Shown in pieces: positions 25,055-38,400 of a stretch of DNA of 64,000 bases; position 1 is the stretch's first letter, and each line of letters starts with the position of its first letter. A program made the position numbers and the translations under genes. Under the pieces are notes generated by a model. It did no database searches, was not told where the DNA came from, and saw only the letters and a program-made list of their open reading frames with translations. Origin of the DNA: Eupeodes corollae (taxonomy: Eukaryota > Arthropoda > Insecta > Diptera > Syrphidae). The stretch is from assembly GCF_945859685.1 (NCBI RefSeq), contig NC_079149.1:101148863-101212862 (forward strand). The letters run 5' to 3'.

Positions 25055-26180
25055 ATTTTTAACTTCCCATAGGAAGTAATTGTAAGGAGTCCGATTTGTC
25101 AAATTGAAAATTTTTATGTTTCTCGACTTTTTAGAAAGATGCATGTATGTGTGTGTACGTACGTTCGTACGTTCGCCCATAGCTCAAGAACCAGAAAAGA
25201 TATCGACTTCAAATAAATGTCGTTACAGCTAATACAGCTAATAATACAGAAAGATGCAGAAAGGGCCCTTAAGAAAATTGCGTGGGTGGTTTCATTTAGC
25301 ATAACAGCAACATTTTGGTAAAACACTAGAGACTTGAATCAAATTTTATATTATTGTAACGTAATATCAAACCAATATATTTTTTTAAAGAGATCCAATT
25401 AAAGGTTTTTTCATAGATCAGAAAAACGGAAAAAAATGTCTCAACTTGAAAATTTTACGAATAAAAAATTATTTCATCTCCAAAAGAATTGTGTGCAACG
25501 AAAACTAACGTTTTTAACATCTGGTTAATTTTTGAAAAATATCAAATTGCCAGTTTTATTTTTTTAAATAAAAACCTAAAGAAACATTATTCAAAGTTGG
25601 TAAAAATTGATTTTTGATTTGGCTTCAAAATAATTTTACTTATAAGACATATTGTTTTCAGCATTCGGTAATATTTTGAGAAAAATTGAATTGACAGTTT
25701 TTTTTTCAAAAAATAAAAAAGTAAACAAAAAAATTAATAAAAGATGGTAAAAATTGAAATTCGAAACTTTGGGATTTTGAGATAGTGGCTTTACACTACT
25801 TTTATCTTTAAAAAAAAATATTGTTGCCAACATTCAGTAAATATTTGAGAAAAAATCTACTTGACAGTTTTTTTTAGTACGCGAATTTGGTAAAAATTGA
25901 TGTTCGGTTCTTTCACTAATCTAATTTGTAAAAATTTAAGAAATGGTACTTAAATTGGTAAAAATTTATTTTCGACTTAAAATCTTTTTAACAAAACTAG
26001 ATTTTAAAACTTAACTATTTTTTTATATGAAAAATATTGTTGGTAATTTTAAAATTTGTAAGAATAATTCAATTTACAACTTTTTTAACCCAACACGAAG
26101 ATCTACAAACTTTTAAGCAGGACACATAGACAGACGGGATGGGAAGTTATCAGTGTGGGTCACATCCCAGCCTTTTTTTA
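25055..26180 (-). repeat. Repeat family C, copy 2 (inverted)
   Basis: The left end contains AACTTCCCATAGGAAGTAAT and TTTGTCAAATTGAAAATTTT. The right end contains GATGGGAAGTTATCAGTGTG and GGTCACATCCCAGCC. The interior has several copies of a GGTAAAAATTGA-centred AT-rich monomer. A CGTACGTTCGTACGTTCG stretch lies near the left end. It is the mirror image of the copy starting at 26445, only about 270 bp away. No ORF was seen; it is a non-autonomous element of unknown class. Confidence 0.85.
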
Positions 26181-26444
26181 GATCAATTTTGAAGTCGGAT
26201 TAGAACTAAAGCTATGAAAAACAAAAAAGTATAATTTTATTACTATTTAAATTACCTTGTTGACTAATGCCATTAAGAACGTGGAAATCTTTTGTTACCT
26301 AAATTGGTTCTTTATCGTTCCATATACTCTTAAGGGGTTATAATAAGTTAGTGGCCGTGAAAGACTTGTTTTTATTAAAGTTTCACAGCATAAAATACAA
26401 TAATCCAAATAAATAATGTTTTTTTTCCATCAAATGAAAGTCAA

Positions 26445-27462
26445 CTCAAAAAAGAGGCTGGGATGCGACCCACACTGATAACTTCCCATCCCGTCTGTCG
26501 ATTTGTCTTGCTTAAAAATGTGTCTATATGTACTCGTATCAATTTTTACCAAATTTGAGTACTATTTTTTGTAGATTTTATTTTTTATGAAAAAACGGAC
26601 CGTTGGAAAAAACAATATTTTCTGTGAAATAAAATAAGTTTGAAGCCAATATTTTTAATTTTTGAAAAACTATTTGAGTCGAAAATAAATGTTTACCAAC
26701 TTTAGTTCAATTTTTTTTAGGTTTTTAATTTTTTGTACAAAAACTGTCAATTTGATTTTTCTCAACATTTTTCAGAATGTTCAAAACAATATTTCTTATA
26801 AGTTAAAATAAGTTTGAAGCCTAAATTTCAAGTTTTTGAAAAGATATTTAAATCGGTATTCAATTTTTACCAACTTTAAGTAATGTTTTTTTTAGATTTT
26901 TATTTTTTATAAAAAAAACTGTCAATTGAATTTTTTCTCAAAATTTTATTAGATGTCAAAAACATGATTCTTCGTTGCACAAAATTGTTTTTAGATAAAA
27001 TTATATTTCAGTCGTAAAATTTTGGAGGTGACAAATTTTTTTTTCAGTTTTTTTGATTTTTAAAAAAACCGTTAGATTGATTTTTTTTCAAAAAATATCC
27101 TTCTTTGATATCACGTTGCAATAGATTATATAAAATTTAATTCAAGTCTCTAGAGTTTTTGGTTCGTAAGAGATTTAGGGATACTTAAATTTTAATCTTT
27201 TTTTCAAACTGCTATGGTAAAAAAAACAACCACGCAATTTTCTTGAGAGCCCTTTCGCCATCTTTCTGGCTTATTATCTGTATAACAAAGTTTACTTGAA
27301 ATCGATAAAACGTCGCGAACGTACGTACACACGCACGCACAGACATCTTTCTAAAAATATTTTGTTTCGACTCTAGGGACCTTGAAACATCGAGAAATGT
27401 GCAAATTTACAATTTGACAAATCGGACTTATTACAATAACTTCTTATGGGAAGTTAAAAAAA
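26445..27462 (+). repeat. Repeat family C, copy 3
   Basis: Begins GAGGCTGGGATGCGACCCAC and ends TTATGGGAAGTTAA. The interior contains about three ~170-bp AT-rich monomers with the phrase AATTTTTACCAACTTT. The distal unique part has AAACTGCTATGGTAAAAAAA, TTTCTTGAGAGCCC, and CGTACGTACACACGCACGCA. It shares its whole plan with 47.69-49.09 kb. Confidence 0.85.
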
Positions 27463-28466
27463 CAAAAACTGTCTTCTGATATAAGACAAACCTAATAACC
27501 TTAAAGGAAATTGGTTAAGACATATTATTGTCAGCGATTGTGAAAAAGATTTTTGAGAAAACAAAGCTGGAATTTAAAGTTTGCCCACTTGGCTCGCACT
27601 TCGAAAACAGTTAAAATGTCAATAACACTCTCAGTTTTTGAACGGATCGACATTTTTGAAATGTCAAAATCGAAAAATCTGACTATTTGTACACCTAAAG
27701 CAGCTCTTGCTCATGACGACTAAATTTCGCAGAAGACACACGAGAAAATATGTCGTGTAAAAACATTGCAGACACATATCAGTGATGTTGAAAACATATC
27801 GTTGCGCAACTTGAAAGTGTGACACTCTTTTATTGGAAAATGGGACTTTAATTTCATTTACAATTCTTGGTGTTAAAAATAAATACACTTTTAAACATTT
27901 AATAAAAAAAACTTGACTTAGGTACCTAAATGGCCTACAATAAGTTCAATTAATAAGACGGTGTTTTGTAAAATTAAAAACTCTCATTTTTAAATAATAA
28001 AATAAAACTAATCCTCTTAACGACACTGTACTCACAGGAAATATCGCATTGTATACCTCCGCAAGGACATGTTCCCAAAAAATTCAAAAAAAAAAGAGAA
28101 AAGAACATCAAAGCCAAACAATACACAGAGTCTTTTGTTTGTTCATCTTGAGCTTTAATATTTTTAAAAACTTTACTTAACATTTGCGTCTTTTGGAATT
28201 TTCATCCGCTTCGTTTCTTACGTCTTAAAATAAATATCATTAAGGTACACTTAAAAAATATACATACATACTCGTACGTTTACACAGGTATATCGCTAAT
28301 AATTCTCGTTAAATACATTTTTTATGTATGTGTAGGTATAAAGATGTGATTATTGTGTGGGTGGTTTCTTATGTTGTCATTTTTGTTTGAGTGTATTTGT
28401 GTTGTGTATGTTGGTGTTTGTGTTTTTGTGTAGGTGTTAGAGGCAGAGGGTGACGTGTTGTTTGTG
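27463..28466. other. Intron or 3' UTR after the Fas3 terminal exon
   Basis: In minus-strand order this follows the stop codon at 28467, so the proximal part should be 3' UTR of that isoform. It holds GT-rich runs near 28330-28440. I could not place a poly(A) site. No other gene was seen. Confidence 0.4.
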
Positions 28467-29064
28467 CTAGAATTCAGTTTCAACTGGTTTTTGTATACGA
28501 TTCGCTAACAATTTCGCTTGCCTCTCCAGGAGCTCCCTCTGATCCTTTGGTATCCAACGGGTACATCTTGACTCGGGAATACCTAACTGATTGCCCCGAG
28601 TTAATAGGTCAGATCCCTGCTGGTCGCCGCCGCCGCCGTTTTCATCGGAAGCTGTCGTCGCTGTAGATTGACGTGAAGCTGTGCTGTTGCGTCCACCGGC
28701 TTTAAGAGGGACCGTGGTTGCATTGTACACACCACTCTCCCGATCTGTGGCATATTCAAAGGAGTCATCATCGTTACCGTTATCCGCCCCCGTCGTCGAG
28801 GCCATTAAGGAGCTGTTTCTTTGACGCCCACCACCGTTTATGTTGTTTTGATTACCGTTGGTGGTGCGATTTTTGTAGTCATTGCCATCATCGTCGTCGT
28901 CGCGGCCGTAGTTGCCAGAGTTGATGTTGTTATTGTTGTTTTTGTTTTTGTTGTTGGTTCTGATGATGGTGACACCATTTGGCGTTGTGGTGCCATCAGA
29001 GTTGATGTTTGATTCGAGGAGGGCAACATTTGGTCCTTGCTGTTGGGCAGTACCATCATCGTGT
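28467..29064 (-). CDS. Fas3: Fas3 alternative terminal tail exon ending -TEF
   Basis: A 598-nt terminal coding exon for an alternative Fas3 cytoplasmic tail of about 198 residues. The acceptor CGTTTAG is followed by A-CAC-GAT-GAT; the single A completes the codon begun by the microexon's AC (Thr). The N-terminal half is low complexity (Asn/Asp/Gly/Thr-rich, including an NNKNKNNNNNINSG run and DDDDDGND). The C-terminal third is more gene-like: DRESGVYNATTVPLKAGG, then SRCTRWIPKDQRELLERQAK and KPVETEF before the TAG stop. Thr at -2 and Phe at 0 fit a class I PDZ ligand. The low-complexity repeats are expected to vary in length between species. Identity rests on phase and position within Fas3; expression is not shown. 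Confidence 0.8.
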
Positions 29065-29736
29065 CTAAACGATTTATTATTGGCATGAATGAGAGAGTAA
29101 ATAGAGGAAAATGTTTGCAACAATAGAAGAAAGAGGAAGTTTATGTAGCTAAGTCGATTTAATTTTGATTTTTCAAAAAAATTTTACTCAAATTTTTATT
29201 TTTTGGTGGAGTGTGGCTAATGCTTGAGAATTTACATTTTAATGCCTTTTTTTTGAATATTTTGAAGAAAGGAAATAGTGAGATTTTATTTTATTTTTTG
29301 ATATGATAATGATGATGCTGCATTCGTTGGGATGTATTTTTTAAACTGAGGTATGTGTCTGTGCAGATAGTTTCTTTTTTTTTTTAATTTTTGTAAATGG
29401 GTTGACTTTCATTTATACTTTCATAGCAATGCGATGTGATTTTGGAATTATGTTTTATTTTTAATATTTTTTTTGAAAATAATGTTTAATTTATGATCAA
29501 TAAAGCAAATAATTTGTTAGTAAAAAAAAACAACTAATGACAAAATAAATGATGGTTGAAGAAGAAAGAAATTTACAAAATGAGATGAAATCAAAAAGAA
29601 AAATGCATGCGGTTATTTTTTCAAAAAGTATTTACAGGAGAATCCAATTTTAAGCTTTTACTAAATATTTGTTATGAACTTAGAAAAACCAAAAGCACAG
29701 TTTAAATGTTAAAAGTTTATTTTGGTAAATACTTAC
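29065..29736. other. Short intron between Fas3 microexon and terminal exon
   Basis: A 672-nt AT-rich intron running (minus strand) from the GTAAGT donor at 29736 to the CGTTTAG acceptor at 29065. No gene or repeat was recognised. Confidence 0.75.
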
Positions 29737-29767
29737 GTTTCACTTGTTGGGGACCTTGATTTTTTTC
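29737..29767 (-). CDS. Fas3: Fas3 31-nt microexon (KKSRSPTSE)
   Basis: A 31-nt exon flanked by TTTTAG on the acceptor side and a consensus GTAAGT donor. It supplies GA, nine codons (K K S R S P T S E) and AC. The transmembrane exon ends with one G, so G+GA gives Gly. The trailing AC is completed by A (exon 28467-29064) or T (exon 3668-3992), both giving Thr. From memory, Drosophila Fas3 has a segment of the same length here, GKSIKTPTNET, leading into SDTESADIK; the P-T-x-E-T pattern matches. It encodes a basic/proline juxtamembrane linker and works as a shared adaptor giving access to at least two tails. It is far below usual ORF-length cutoffs. Confidence 0.85.
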
Positions 29768-30104
29768 CTAAAACGAAAAATAAAAAAGGTTTTATATGTA
29801 AACTTTATATGATTAGAATATTTTTTAAAATATAAATATAATGAAAATCTTTAAATTGCAGGTCCACATACTACAGATGAGGCCCAACCGACATGAGATC
29901 CAAAGGAAAATGGAAACAATTTTGAATAACGAATAACTACCATTTATAATTCAAATTAACAGCTTAAATTGAAAATGGATGTTAGCAACTTTAAGAACGT
30001 TAACACTAGTTTCTGATTAACCTTATTTGTACTTAATAATAACTAAATAAAGTTACATTTTGTTTCTGAATATTATTTGTACCCATAATAAATTGTTATG
30101 TATA
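29768..30104. other. Intronic sequence with no gene seen
   Basis: AT-rich intron upstream of the microexon acceptor. Nothing was recognised. Confidence 0.5.
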
Positions 30105-30256
30105 TTATTTGTAGACATACAGCCGTTCGGATTCGGCCTAAAATTGTAGGTCCCTTCCATTCCTGACAACAGTACTTGCACACAGGAATGGTTGAGAGTT
30201 GTAAGTCACTAGGCTCTGGTTCACAACGGACTGTTGCGCCACCCCATTTAATTTTT
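30105..30256 (+). mobile_element. 5'-truncated SINE copy
   Basis: Plus-strand sequence CAGCCGTTCGGATTCGG, then CACAGGAATGGTTGAGAGTT, GTAAGTCACTAG and GGACTGTTGCGCCACCCC-ATTTAATTTTT is the reverse complement of 40575-40705. That is the body and tail of the full SINE at 40.57-40.87 kb. The tRNA-like head is missing, so this is a truncated insertion of the same family. Confidence 0.8.
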
Positions 30257-30539
30257 TGAGACATACAAGATTAAAAGAGGTTTTATATCACCCGTAACAT
30301 ATTTTAAGTTCTTACACTGTTAGGTAAAAAGTTATTCTGATACTCAAGCTCTTTACCAAAGTCTAATAAATCGAATAACATATTTTTGAAAACTAATTCA
30401 TGTGTACATATTTCCAAATTATCAAACTTATACAAAAATTATGGAAAGAATTAATATCTTGAGCCACAGGGTAAATATGATGGGAACTAGAAGAAGAATG
30501 GAAAGTAATGAATTCATATTTTTACTAACTTCGTAATTA

Positions 30540-33500
30540 TAATCACTGTCGACAGCTCTGTACTGCATGAGCAACGTTACCATGCACACTTTTTTTTAAT
30601 CTCTTTTGAGAAAAGTAACGTTTTAATAGTGAAGAAAAAAAACTCATGGAAGAGAACATAAGAAGAAAGGTAGAAACACACATTCTTAAACGAAATAAAA
30701 AACAAAACGAAAAATACACCTTACTCTTCGGCATGATCGCCTAGTACATCAAAAAGAATTTAGTTTCTATAGAGTGACTTACAGAGGTTTGAAGAATTCT
30801 CTTGAGTATCAAATTTTACTGTGTAAGTAAGTTTTACTGTGTAAGTTACTCCTGTAAGTAAGTTTTAATGTGTAAGTAAGTTTCACTGTGTTTGCCTATT
30901 GGAAATAAAGAATTACTGATGGATTGAGAGCACTTTCTTATTTTCACTCCTTGTTCGGTATAGAAGTAGTGATGGGTAACGAAGTTTGATAGCTTTTTGA
31001 ATTACGTAAGTTTAGTTTGGGAGTTGAGCAAGTTTTAGTTCCAGATAAAAACTAATTACTACTGTAAGCATTTACAAATCTGCCAGAAGCTAATATTTTA
31101 AACATAAATAAGAGATATTATGTTCAAAAAGTTTTAGTTTATTGCCCAACACTATTTGCATCATCGCCAGCACTGATCACGAAGTAACCATATCTACTCT
31201 TCTCATTGTCTTACGGTTTTATTTGAGTGTCGTGAGAGAGTGAAAACGAATAGAAGAAAGTAGTGGTAAGTTTTATTGTATTGGATATTTAAAACAATGA
31301 AAAGTTGAAAAGGGAGTAAAATTAAGAATTGGGAAGTAGCAAATTTTTGACAATTTTTTTTTTGCTTACCTACTGGTAAGCATGATCGCTTAGCACACCA
31401 AACAAAATTTAGTTCCTGAAGAAACGCCTGAGACGTAGGTAATATGTAAATAACAAATGACATAACAAAAAATATTAATTTTAAATAGGTTCGAGCATTT
31501 GATTGCAATTTTTGAATGCTTTGACGTCAGATTATTTTAAATACATAGTTTTAAAATAAACGGGCTTTACATCAGGTATTATGGTGCACAATTTTGCAAC
31601 GCCAACTTTAAGTGTATGTATTTTATTTTAACCCATATTATTAATTTACAGCTCGGCACACTTTTCATATAAGAAATTCTTTTGCAAATTATAAATTTTA
31701 TGAATTCAGACCAGTCAGCAAAAAGATTTATTTTCCGTCATTATCGAGAATTCGTTGCCAAATACGATACAAACAGAATAATTAATAATTACATTTTGAT
31801 AACAATGTAGTGATGAACACCATCGACAGCACTGTACTGAAGGAGCAAAAAAAAATTAGAAAGTACACTGAAGAAGAAATACAGAAAGTAAAAGAAAAGA
31901 AAACCAAGCCTGGCACACATTTTTACAAAATTCATATAAGCTTATTGTATCAGTTGTCTATTTGCAATAAAAATGATTGATGTATTGAGAATACCTGCTT
32001 GATGGGATGTTCGCCTGGTAAATGAAACAAATTTTACTACAATAAGCCCAAACCTTTCCATATTTTGTATCAATTGTGAAACCGAATGATTTTTTTTAAT
32101 TTGTAGCTGCCGCCGATCAAGTCTGCAGGGTGACAAATTCATACCAACGAACATAATTAATTTTATTTGATGTACCGGGCGATCACGTTTACATGGATGT
32201 ACTTATAATATTTATATTCCTGCCATAGTATGTGTTTAGTGAATAGTTTTTTTTTTCTACTTTCTATTTTACTTTCCACCTATGTTAATACTAATACTGA
32301 GAGAGATTGGGAAGAGTAGGTATGGTCACTCCATGATCAGTGTTGAAGATCGAGGATATAGTGATGGGTAATGAAAATTGTTGGCTTCTTTTTTTTGAAA
32401 TAGGTAGGTTTAGTTGAAGATTGAAAAGTAATTACTACTGAGAGCAAATACCAGTTTTTTGTTGTAATGGTCGTAAGAAGCTGAAAATGTTCATGAGCAA
32501 TAAATAATTTGCTTTTACCAACAAAAGAACAACCATTACATTTTTTTTGTATCTACTTAATTTATTTTGTTGTAAATACTCTCACCTTTTTCAATTTCTT
32601 AGTTTTTCTTCTTCTTAATTTATTTTCAAATTTTTCAGAATTGCTTAAGAACAAAAAAGGCAATTTCGTTATAAAAGTTTTAATTTATTGCACAACACTA
32701 TTATCAGGATCGCCAGCACTGATCAAAGAGTAACAACATGTACTCCTTTTAATGTCTTACGGTTTAATTTAGGTGTCGTGAGAGAGTGAAAACGAATGGA
32801 AGAAAGTAGTGGTAAGTTTTATTGTATTGGATATTTCTGTGAAAGAAAACACCAAAAGGGAGAGAGATTAAGAATTGAGAAGTAGCAAATTTTTGATAAG
32901 CAAAATATACCTACTTCTCAGCATGATCGCTTAGTACATCAAACAATATTTAGTTCCCGAAGAAACGCCTGAGACGTAGGTATAATATATATACATATAT
33001 AACAAATGACAAAACAATAAATATCAATTGTCAATGTGTTCGAGAAATTGATTGAAATTTTTAATGCTTTGACGTAAAATTATTTTAAATGCATAGTTTG
33101 AAAAGAAACGTGCTTCACATCAGGTGTTATCGTGCAAAATTTTGCAACAACTTTTTGTCTAAGTATTTTACTGAAACCCATGTTATTAATATTGGAATCA
33201 GCACGCATTTCATACAAAAAAAAACTCCTTTTGCAAATATAATTTTTATTCATTAAGATCCAGTCAAGAACAAACAAAATGATTTAAATATTTTGTTTTG
33301 TCATTAACGAAAATTTGTTGCCCATTGCTAGTGGAATATTTCGTAGTTCATAACTTTAGTAACAATGTAGTTATAACCACGGTCGACAGCACTGTACTGA
33401 AAGAGCAGAAAAAACTTTAAAAAGCACACTGAAGAAGGAATACAAAAAGAAAGGAAAAACAACACTGGCACACTTTTTTACAAAATTCATATTAGCTAGT

Positions 33501-36500
33501 TGTTTTTGTTGTCTATTCGTAAAAGAGAATTACTGATGTATTGAGAATACCTACTTTCTGGAATGTTCGCCTGGTAAATGAAACCAATTTCATTACAATA
33601 GGTCAGTCTCTCACAACTTATCATCTATTCGGTGGAACTGAATGTTTTTTTTTTGATTTGTAGCTCTCCCCGATCCCCTAATTATTGGTAGGATGAAAAC
33701 AAAAATTACCTATTTTATTTGATGCACTTGCCATAGTTTGTGTTTAGTCAAAAATCGTTTTTTCTAATTTCTTTTAATTTTTTGCTCTCCACAAATTTTA
33801 ATACTAACACTGAGAAAGGTATGGTCACTCCATGATCAGTGTTGAAGATCGAGGAAGCAGTGATGGGTTACGAAATCCACTCATTCAAAATAATTGTAAT
33901 AGGTAAGTTTAGTTTGGGAGTGAAGAAGTTTCTAGTTGGAGAAAATTTTAACATAATTATTTCCTGTGTTAAATTTATTTATTGTAATGGAAGTTAAAAG
34001 CTGAAAGTGGTGATGAGCAGTAAAGAAAAAGGTTTTTTCCAACAAAAGTGTATTTAAATTATTTTGTTGCAAATACGCTCACATTTTTCAATTCTTATTT
34101 TTACCTTCTACTTTCTTTATTTTCAAATTTGCCAGAATTGCTTTAACATAAAAAAAGCTATTTCGTTATAAAAGTTAACTTATTGCCCAAGACTATCGCC
34201 AGCACTGATCAAGGAGTTACAACATTTACTCTTTTTAATTTCTTGCGATTAAATTACAGTTTCATGAGAACGTGGAAAAAAATAGAAGTAAAGACTGGGA
34301 AAGTTTTGTTTGTGTTGGATTATATTGAAGGTAAACACAAAAAGGAAGACAAATAAAGAATTGGCAAATAGCAAATTTTTAAAACAAAAAATATACCTAC
34401 TTCTCAGCATGATCGCTAAGTACATCAAACAAAATTTAGTTTTTAAAGAAATGCTTGAGAAGTTGGGCGTCTTATTAAAAAAAAAAAATATAAACAGATG
34501 ACATTTGTTTGCAAAAATTATGAATTGTAAATGTTTATTTTATTTAAATGTATTATTTGAATTTCCGAGCAATTGATTGCAATTTTGAAGGCTTTGATGT
34601 CATATTATTTTAAATACATAATTTGAATAGAAACATGTCTCACGTCAGCTGCAACACGAATTTTGTTTCTTTGTATTTTATTAAACTCGGCATGCTTTTT
34701 ATAAAAAAATCAGTTTTTGTAAATTCTAAATACTCATTCTAGCTCTAGAAATTTATAAACAAAATTATAAAAAGATTTAATTTGCGTCATAAATACGAGA
34801 ATTTGATGTCCAAAACCAGTGGAATATGTCGTAGTTGATCCTTTTGGTAAAAATGTAGTTAGAGCCACGATCGACAGCACTGTACGAAAGAAACATTAAA
34901 ACTTTAAGAAGCACACTGAAGAAGAAATACAAAAAGGAAAGAAAAAACAACATTGACACAGGTTTTCACAAAATTCATATAAGCTAGTTGTTTTTGTTGC
35001 TTGCTGGCATGTTCGCCTCTTAAATGTAACCAATTTTACTACACGTTCAAAGAGTCAGTCTCTCACAAATATTAGCGTTGATATTTTGGAGCAATTGTGG
35101 AACTGAATGTTTTTTTTTTTAATTTGTAGCTGTCCCCGACCCCGTCTTTATCGGTAGGATGACAATATTATGCACTGAAAAATAATATATTTTACTTGAT
35201 GTACCAGGCGATCATGTTCACATGTATGTCCATATATATTTTTTTTATTCCTGCCACAGTATGTGTTTAGTCGTTAGTTGTTTTGTTTTCTATTTTCTAC
35301 TTTTGCTTTCCACCGATGTTAATACTAACACTGAGAAAGATTGAGAAGAGAGTAGTAGCTTCTTGATCAATTTTGAAGAAAGAGGAAATAGTGATGGGTA
35401 ATGACATTTCTTTCCTTAATTTTTTAAAATGGGTAAGTTTGGTTTGAGAGAGTTCTAGTTAAAGTCGATTGAAGGCAAGTACAAGATTAATTTAGTTGTT
35501 CTAAGGTTAGTAAAAACCAAGATGAGCAATGAATAATTAGCTTTTTGCAAACATTATAATTTTTTTTTGTACTTAAATAATTTTGTTGTAAACGCAATAT
35601 CCCTACAACGCCTACCTTTTTCAAGTTGGTACTTTTTTCATAATTTATTTATTTAAAAAAATGTCAGATGTTGATAACTTCAACATACAAGAAAAGAATT
35701 AGGTTTTGATTTATTGCCCAACACTATTTTCTCCATCGCCAGCACTGATCAAGGAGTAACCCCATCTACTCTTTACAATGTCTTCTTACGGTTTAATTTG
35801 AGTGTCATGAGAGAGTGGAAACAAAAAGAAGAAAGAAGTGGCAAGTTTTGTTGTATTGGATATTTTAATGAAAGGAAACACAAAAAGGGAGAACAATTAA
35901 GAATTGGAAAGTGGCAAATTTTTAACAAGAAAAATATACCTACTCGTCAGCATGATCGCTTAGTACATAAACAAACATTAAGTTTATGTAGAAACGCCTG
36001 AGAAGGTATTATTGGAATGGGGGTAATTCACAGTACAAGCAATTTTTACATTACATGGAATAACACATTAACAAACGAAGATTACCAAATTTTAAATGTG
36101 CTCTATACACTTTTGAAATAATTTTATTATTTAATTTGAACTGCAAGGAGTCAATTGCAGTTTTGAGAGCATTGTTGTCAATTTTTTTCGTATTTGTAAA
36201 TAATTAGGTTTTATAGAAACATGTCCTTTATCAGGTAGGTATACATATGATTTTTTCAAAGTTCGAAAATTAAAAACATAATTTGCTAATTATAAAATTA
36301 TTTATGAAGTTACCCTGAGCAACTTATAAAATGATTTATTTCGAAGGAAAAAAACGAATATGCTAGAAAGCTTGAATTTGTTTTGCCGAAACCAGCGTAT
36401 TTGTAACTACTATCGACAGCACTGTATTGAAGGTTACACAATCAAAATCGCATTTAAGAACAGTGATATTTCAGGAGCAAAAAATAAAACCCCTCACGTT

Positions 36501-38400
36501 TAAGAACGGAAACAAAAAAGAAAAGAACAACAAATTTGTCATATTTATCCCAAAAGTTCAAAGCAAAAAAAAATATACCATATTTGTCAGCATAATCGTC
36601 TGGTACAGTGAGTATAGTTTAGTTTCTGAGTGCCTCAGAGGAGATAATCTTCTGAGTGCTATAAAGCTATTATGATTTTTGCATTTTTGGAAAAAAGAAT
36701 TATTGATAGATTGTTGGCCTGGTTATTGAAACCAATTTTACTATGAATATACTTACGACTTTTAATAACTGAGACTCTCGGAAGAATTATTATCTCAATT
36801 TCTCAAAATGGGCAATTGTTGCACTATTTATGTGTTTTTTCGCTTACAGTCCTTTAACTTTTATCTCAACTGAGTGACAATTTATGTAAAAAAACGATTT
36901 TATTTGAACTACCAGGTGATCATGTTTATTTGAATGTACATAGTTTTTTTTTGTATTTTTGTCATGTTTTTGTTATGTCCGGAGTTGTTGTTTCTATTCA
37001 TTTCTAATTTTTTTCCAACAAAGTTGAAGCTGATAAGAAATTGTGAAGAATAGGTATGTATGGTCACTCCTTGATGAGTTTCTAAAATTGTGGAAGTAGT
37101 TATAGTTGGCGAAATTTGCTGTCATCGATTTTTGCAATGAAAATGACTACTATAGGCAAGTACTAGTTTTTAATTTTTGTTTGTTGAAGTAATAAGAAGC
37201 TAAAATGGTGATCCTAACAAATAATGGACTTTTTCTAAACAGAGATAAAACACAATATCAAACATTAATTTGTTTTTAGTATAACTTTTTAGGATGTATG
37301 TCAAACATACAAAGTTAAGGAACTTGGGTTTTGATGGGATTGGGGAATTCATACAATTGCTTTCTCAAAATGTAAACAAAAATTTGTATAGTTTTGACAT
37401 CAGTTTCGAATGAGGCTTATTATTAAAAATACATAATTTGCAAAGAAAAAGTCAACATATCGACTATCACCGTTTAAGACTTTGCAACATATGCATTTTG
37501 TCAAATTTTTTATTGCAACCCATTTTATAAATATTCCAATAGATACCGTTTTTATAAAAATTTATCTTGAATAATTTTAATATTATTCATGATTATTATA
37601 AAAAGATTAAATGTTTGCATATATTTGTTGACCGACACCAACGGAATGTGTAGTAGTTATTCTTTTTCTTATTAATTTAGTTCTGATCGCTATCGACAGC
37701 ACTGCACTAAAGGAGCTACGCAATCATGACCAATGTTCTCAATATTTTTTGAGAACAGAAATGTTGCAGTAGCAAAAAACTTTAAATAGAACACCTAAAA
37801 ATAAATACAAAGAAAAAAGGAACAACAACACTGCCAAATTTTTTTAACAAAAATGAAAGCAAAAACAAAATATACCTTATTTGTAAACATGGTCGCCTGG
37901 TACATTAGGCAAAATTTTATTTTTTGTAGAGACTTCAGTAATTTGTTTTTGGGAATATTAAAATTTTAACAACAAGAACTAATCTGGCACTCTAGTTCCA
38001 AATTTTAATTTTTTCTCAAAATTTGATTCTGTTGATAAAAATTATTAACATTCAAATACCAGTTTGATTTTAATGATATCCAAATCAAAGTTTTGAAAAA
38101 CTTAAAACAATTATTTTAATGACTTTCAATAATTAGTATTCAAGTGAACTATTTTAAACAAATTATAAAAAAAAAGAAATCTTTGTTTTGCAAATGTCAA
38201 ATTTGTGGAATTTATAATCTTCTTTTGAATGTGATTTCTCAAATTCCTCTTCTTCATTTATTTGACGAAAAAGTATTAGTTCTATTTTACTTTGAAACAT
38301 TGTTAAAACTAACACAGATAAAAGAGAGTAGATTTAGTCACTTTATGATCAGTGTTGGCGGTCATAGAAGTAGTGATGGGCAATAAGGAAACAAAACAAT
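30540..38400. repeat. Diverged ~1.3-1.55-kb palindromic repeat array, main block
   Basis: Marker TCGACAGCACTGTACTGA recurs (with changes) at about 30548, 31822, 33381, 34870, 36412 and 37691, giving a 1.28-1.56-kb period. A sister marker, TCGCCAGCACTGATCAAGGA, recurs at about 31164, 32710, 34198 and 35737. Its reverse complement, CCATGATCAGTGTTGAAGAT, occurs at 32332, 33831 and, weaker, 35362, 37068 and 38343. The motif CATGATCGCCTGGTACATCA appears after both direct markers and, inverted, before the reverse marker. Each unit is therefore a tandem repeat that is also an inverted repeat. No ORF is shared between units. It lies in the intron between the microexon and the 44-kb terminal exon. Confidence 0.85.

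Noticed and set aside
28718..29012. Plus-strand ORFs over the 28.5-29.1-kb exon
   Set aside because: They are shadows of the low-complexity Fas3 exon on the minus strand; His/Val-rich reads come from Asn/Asp/Thr codon repeats.
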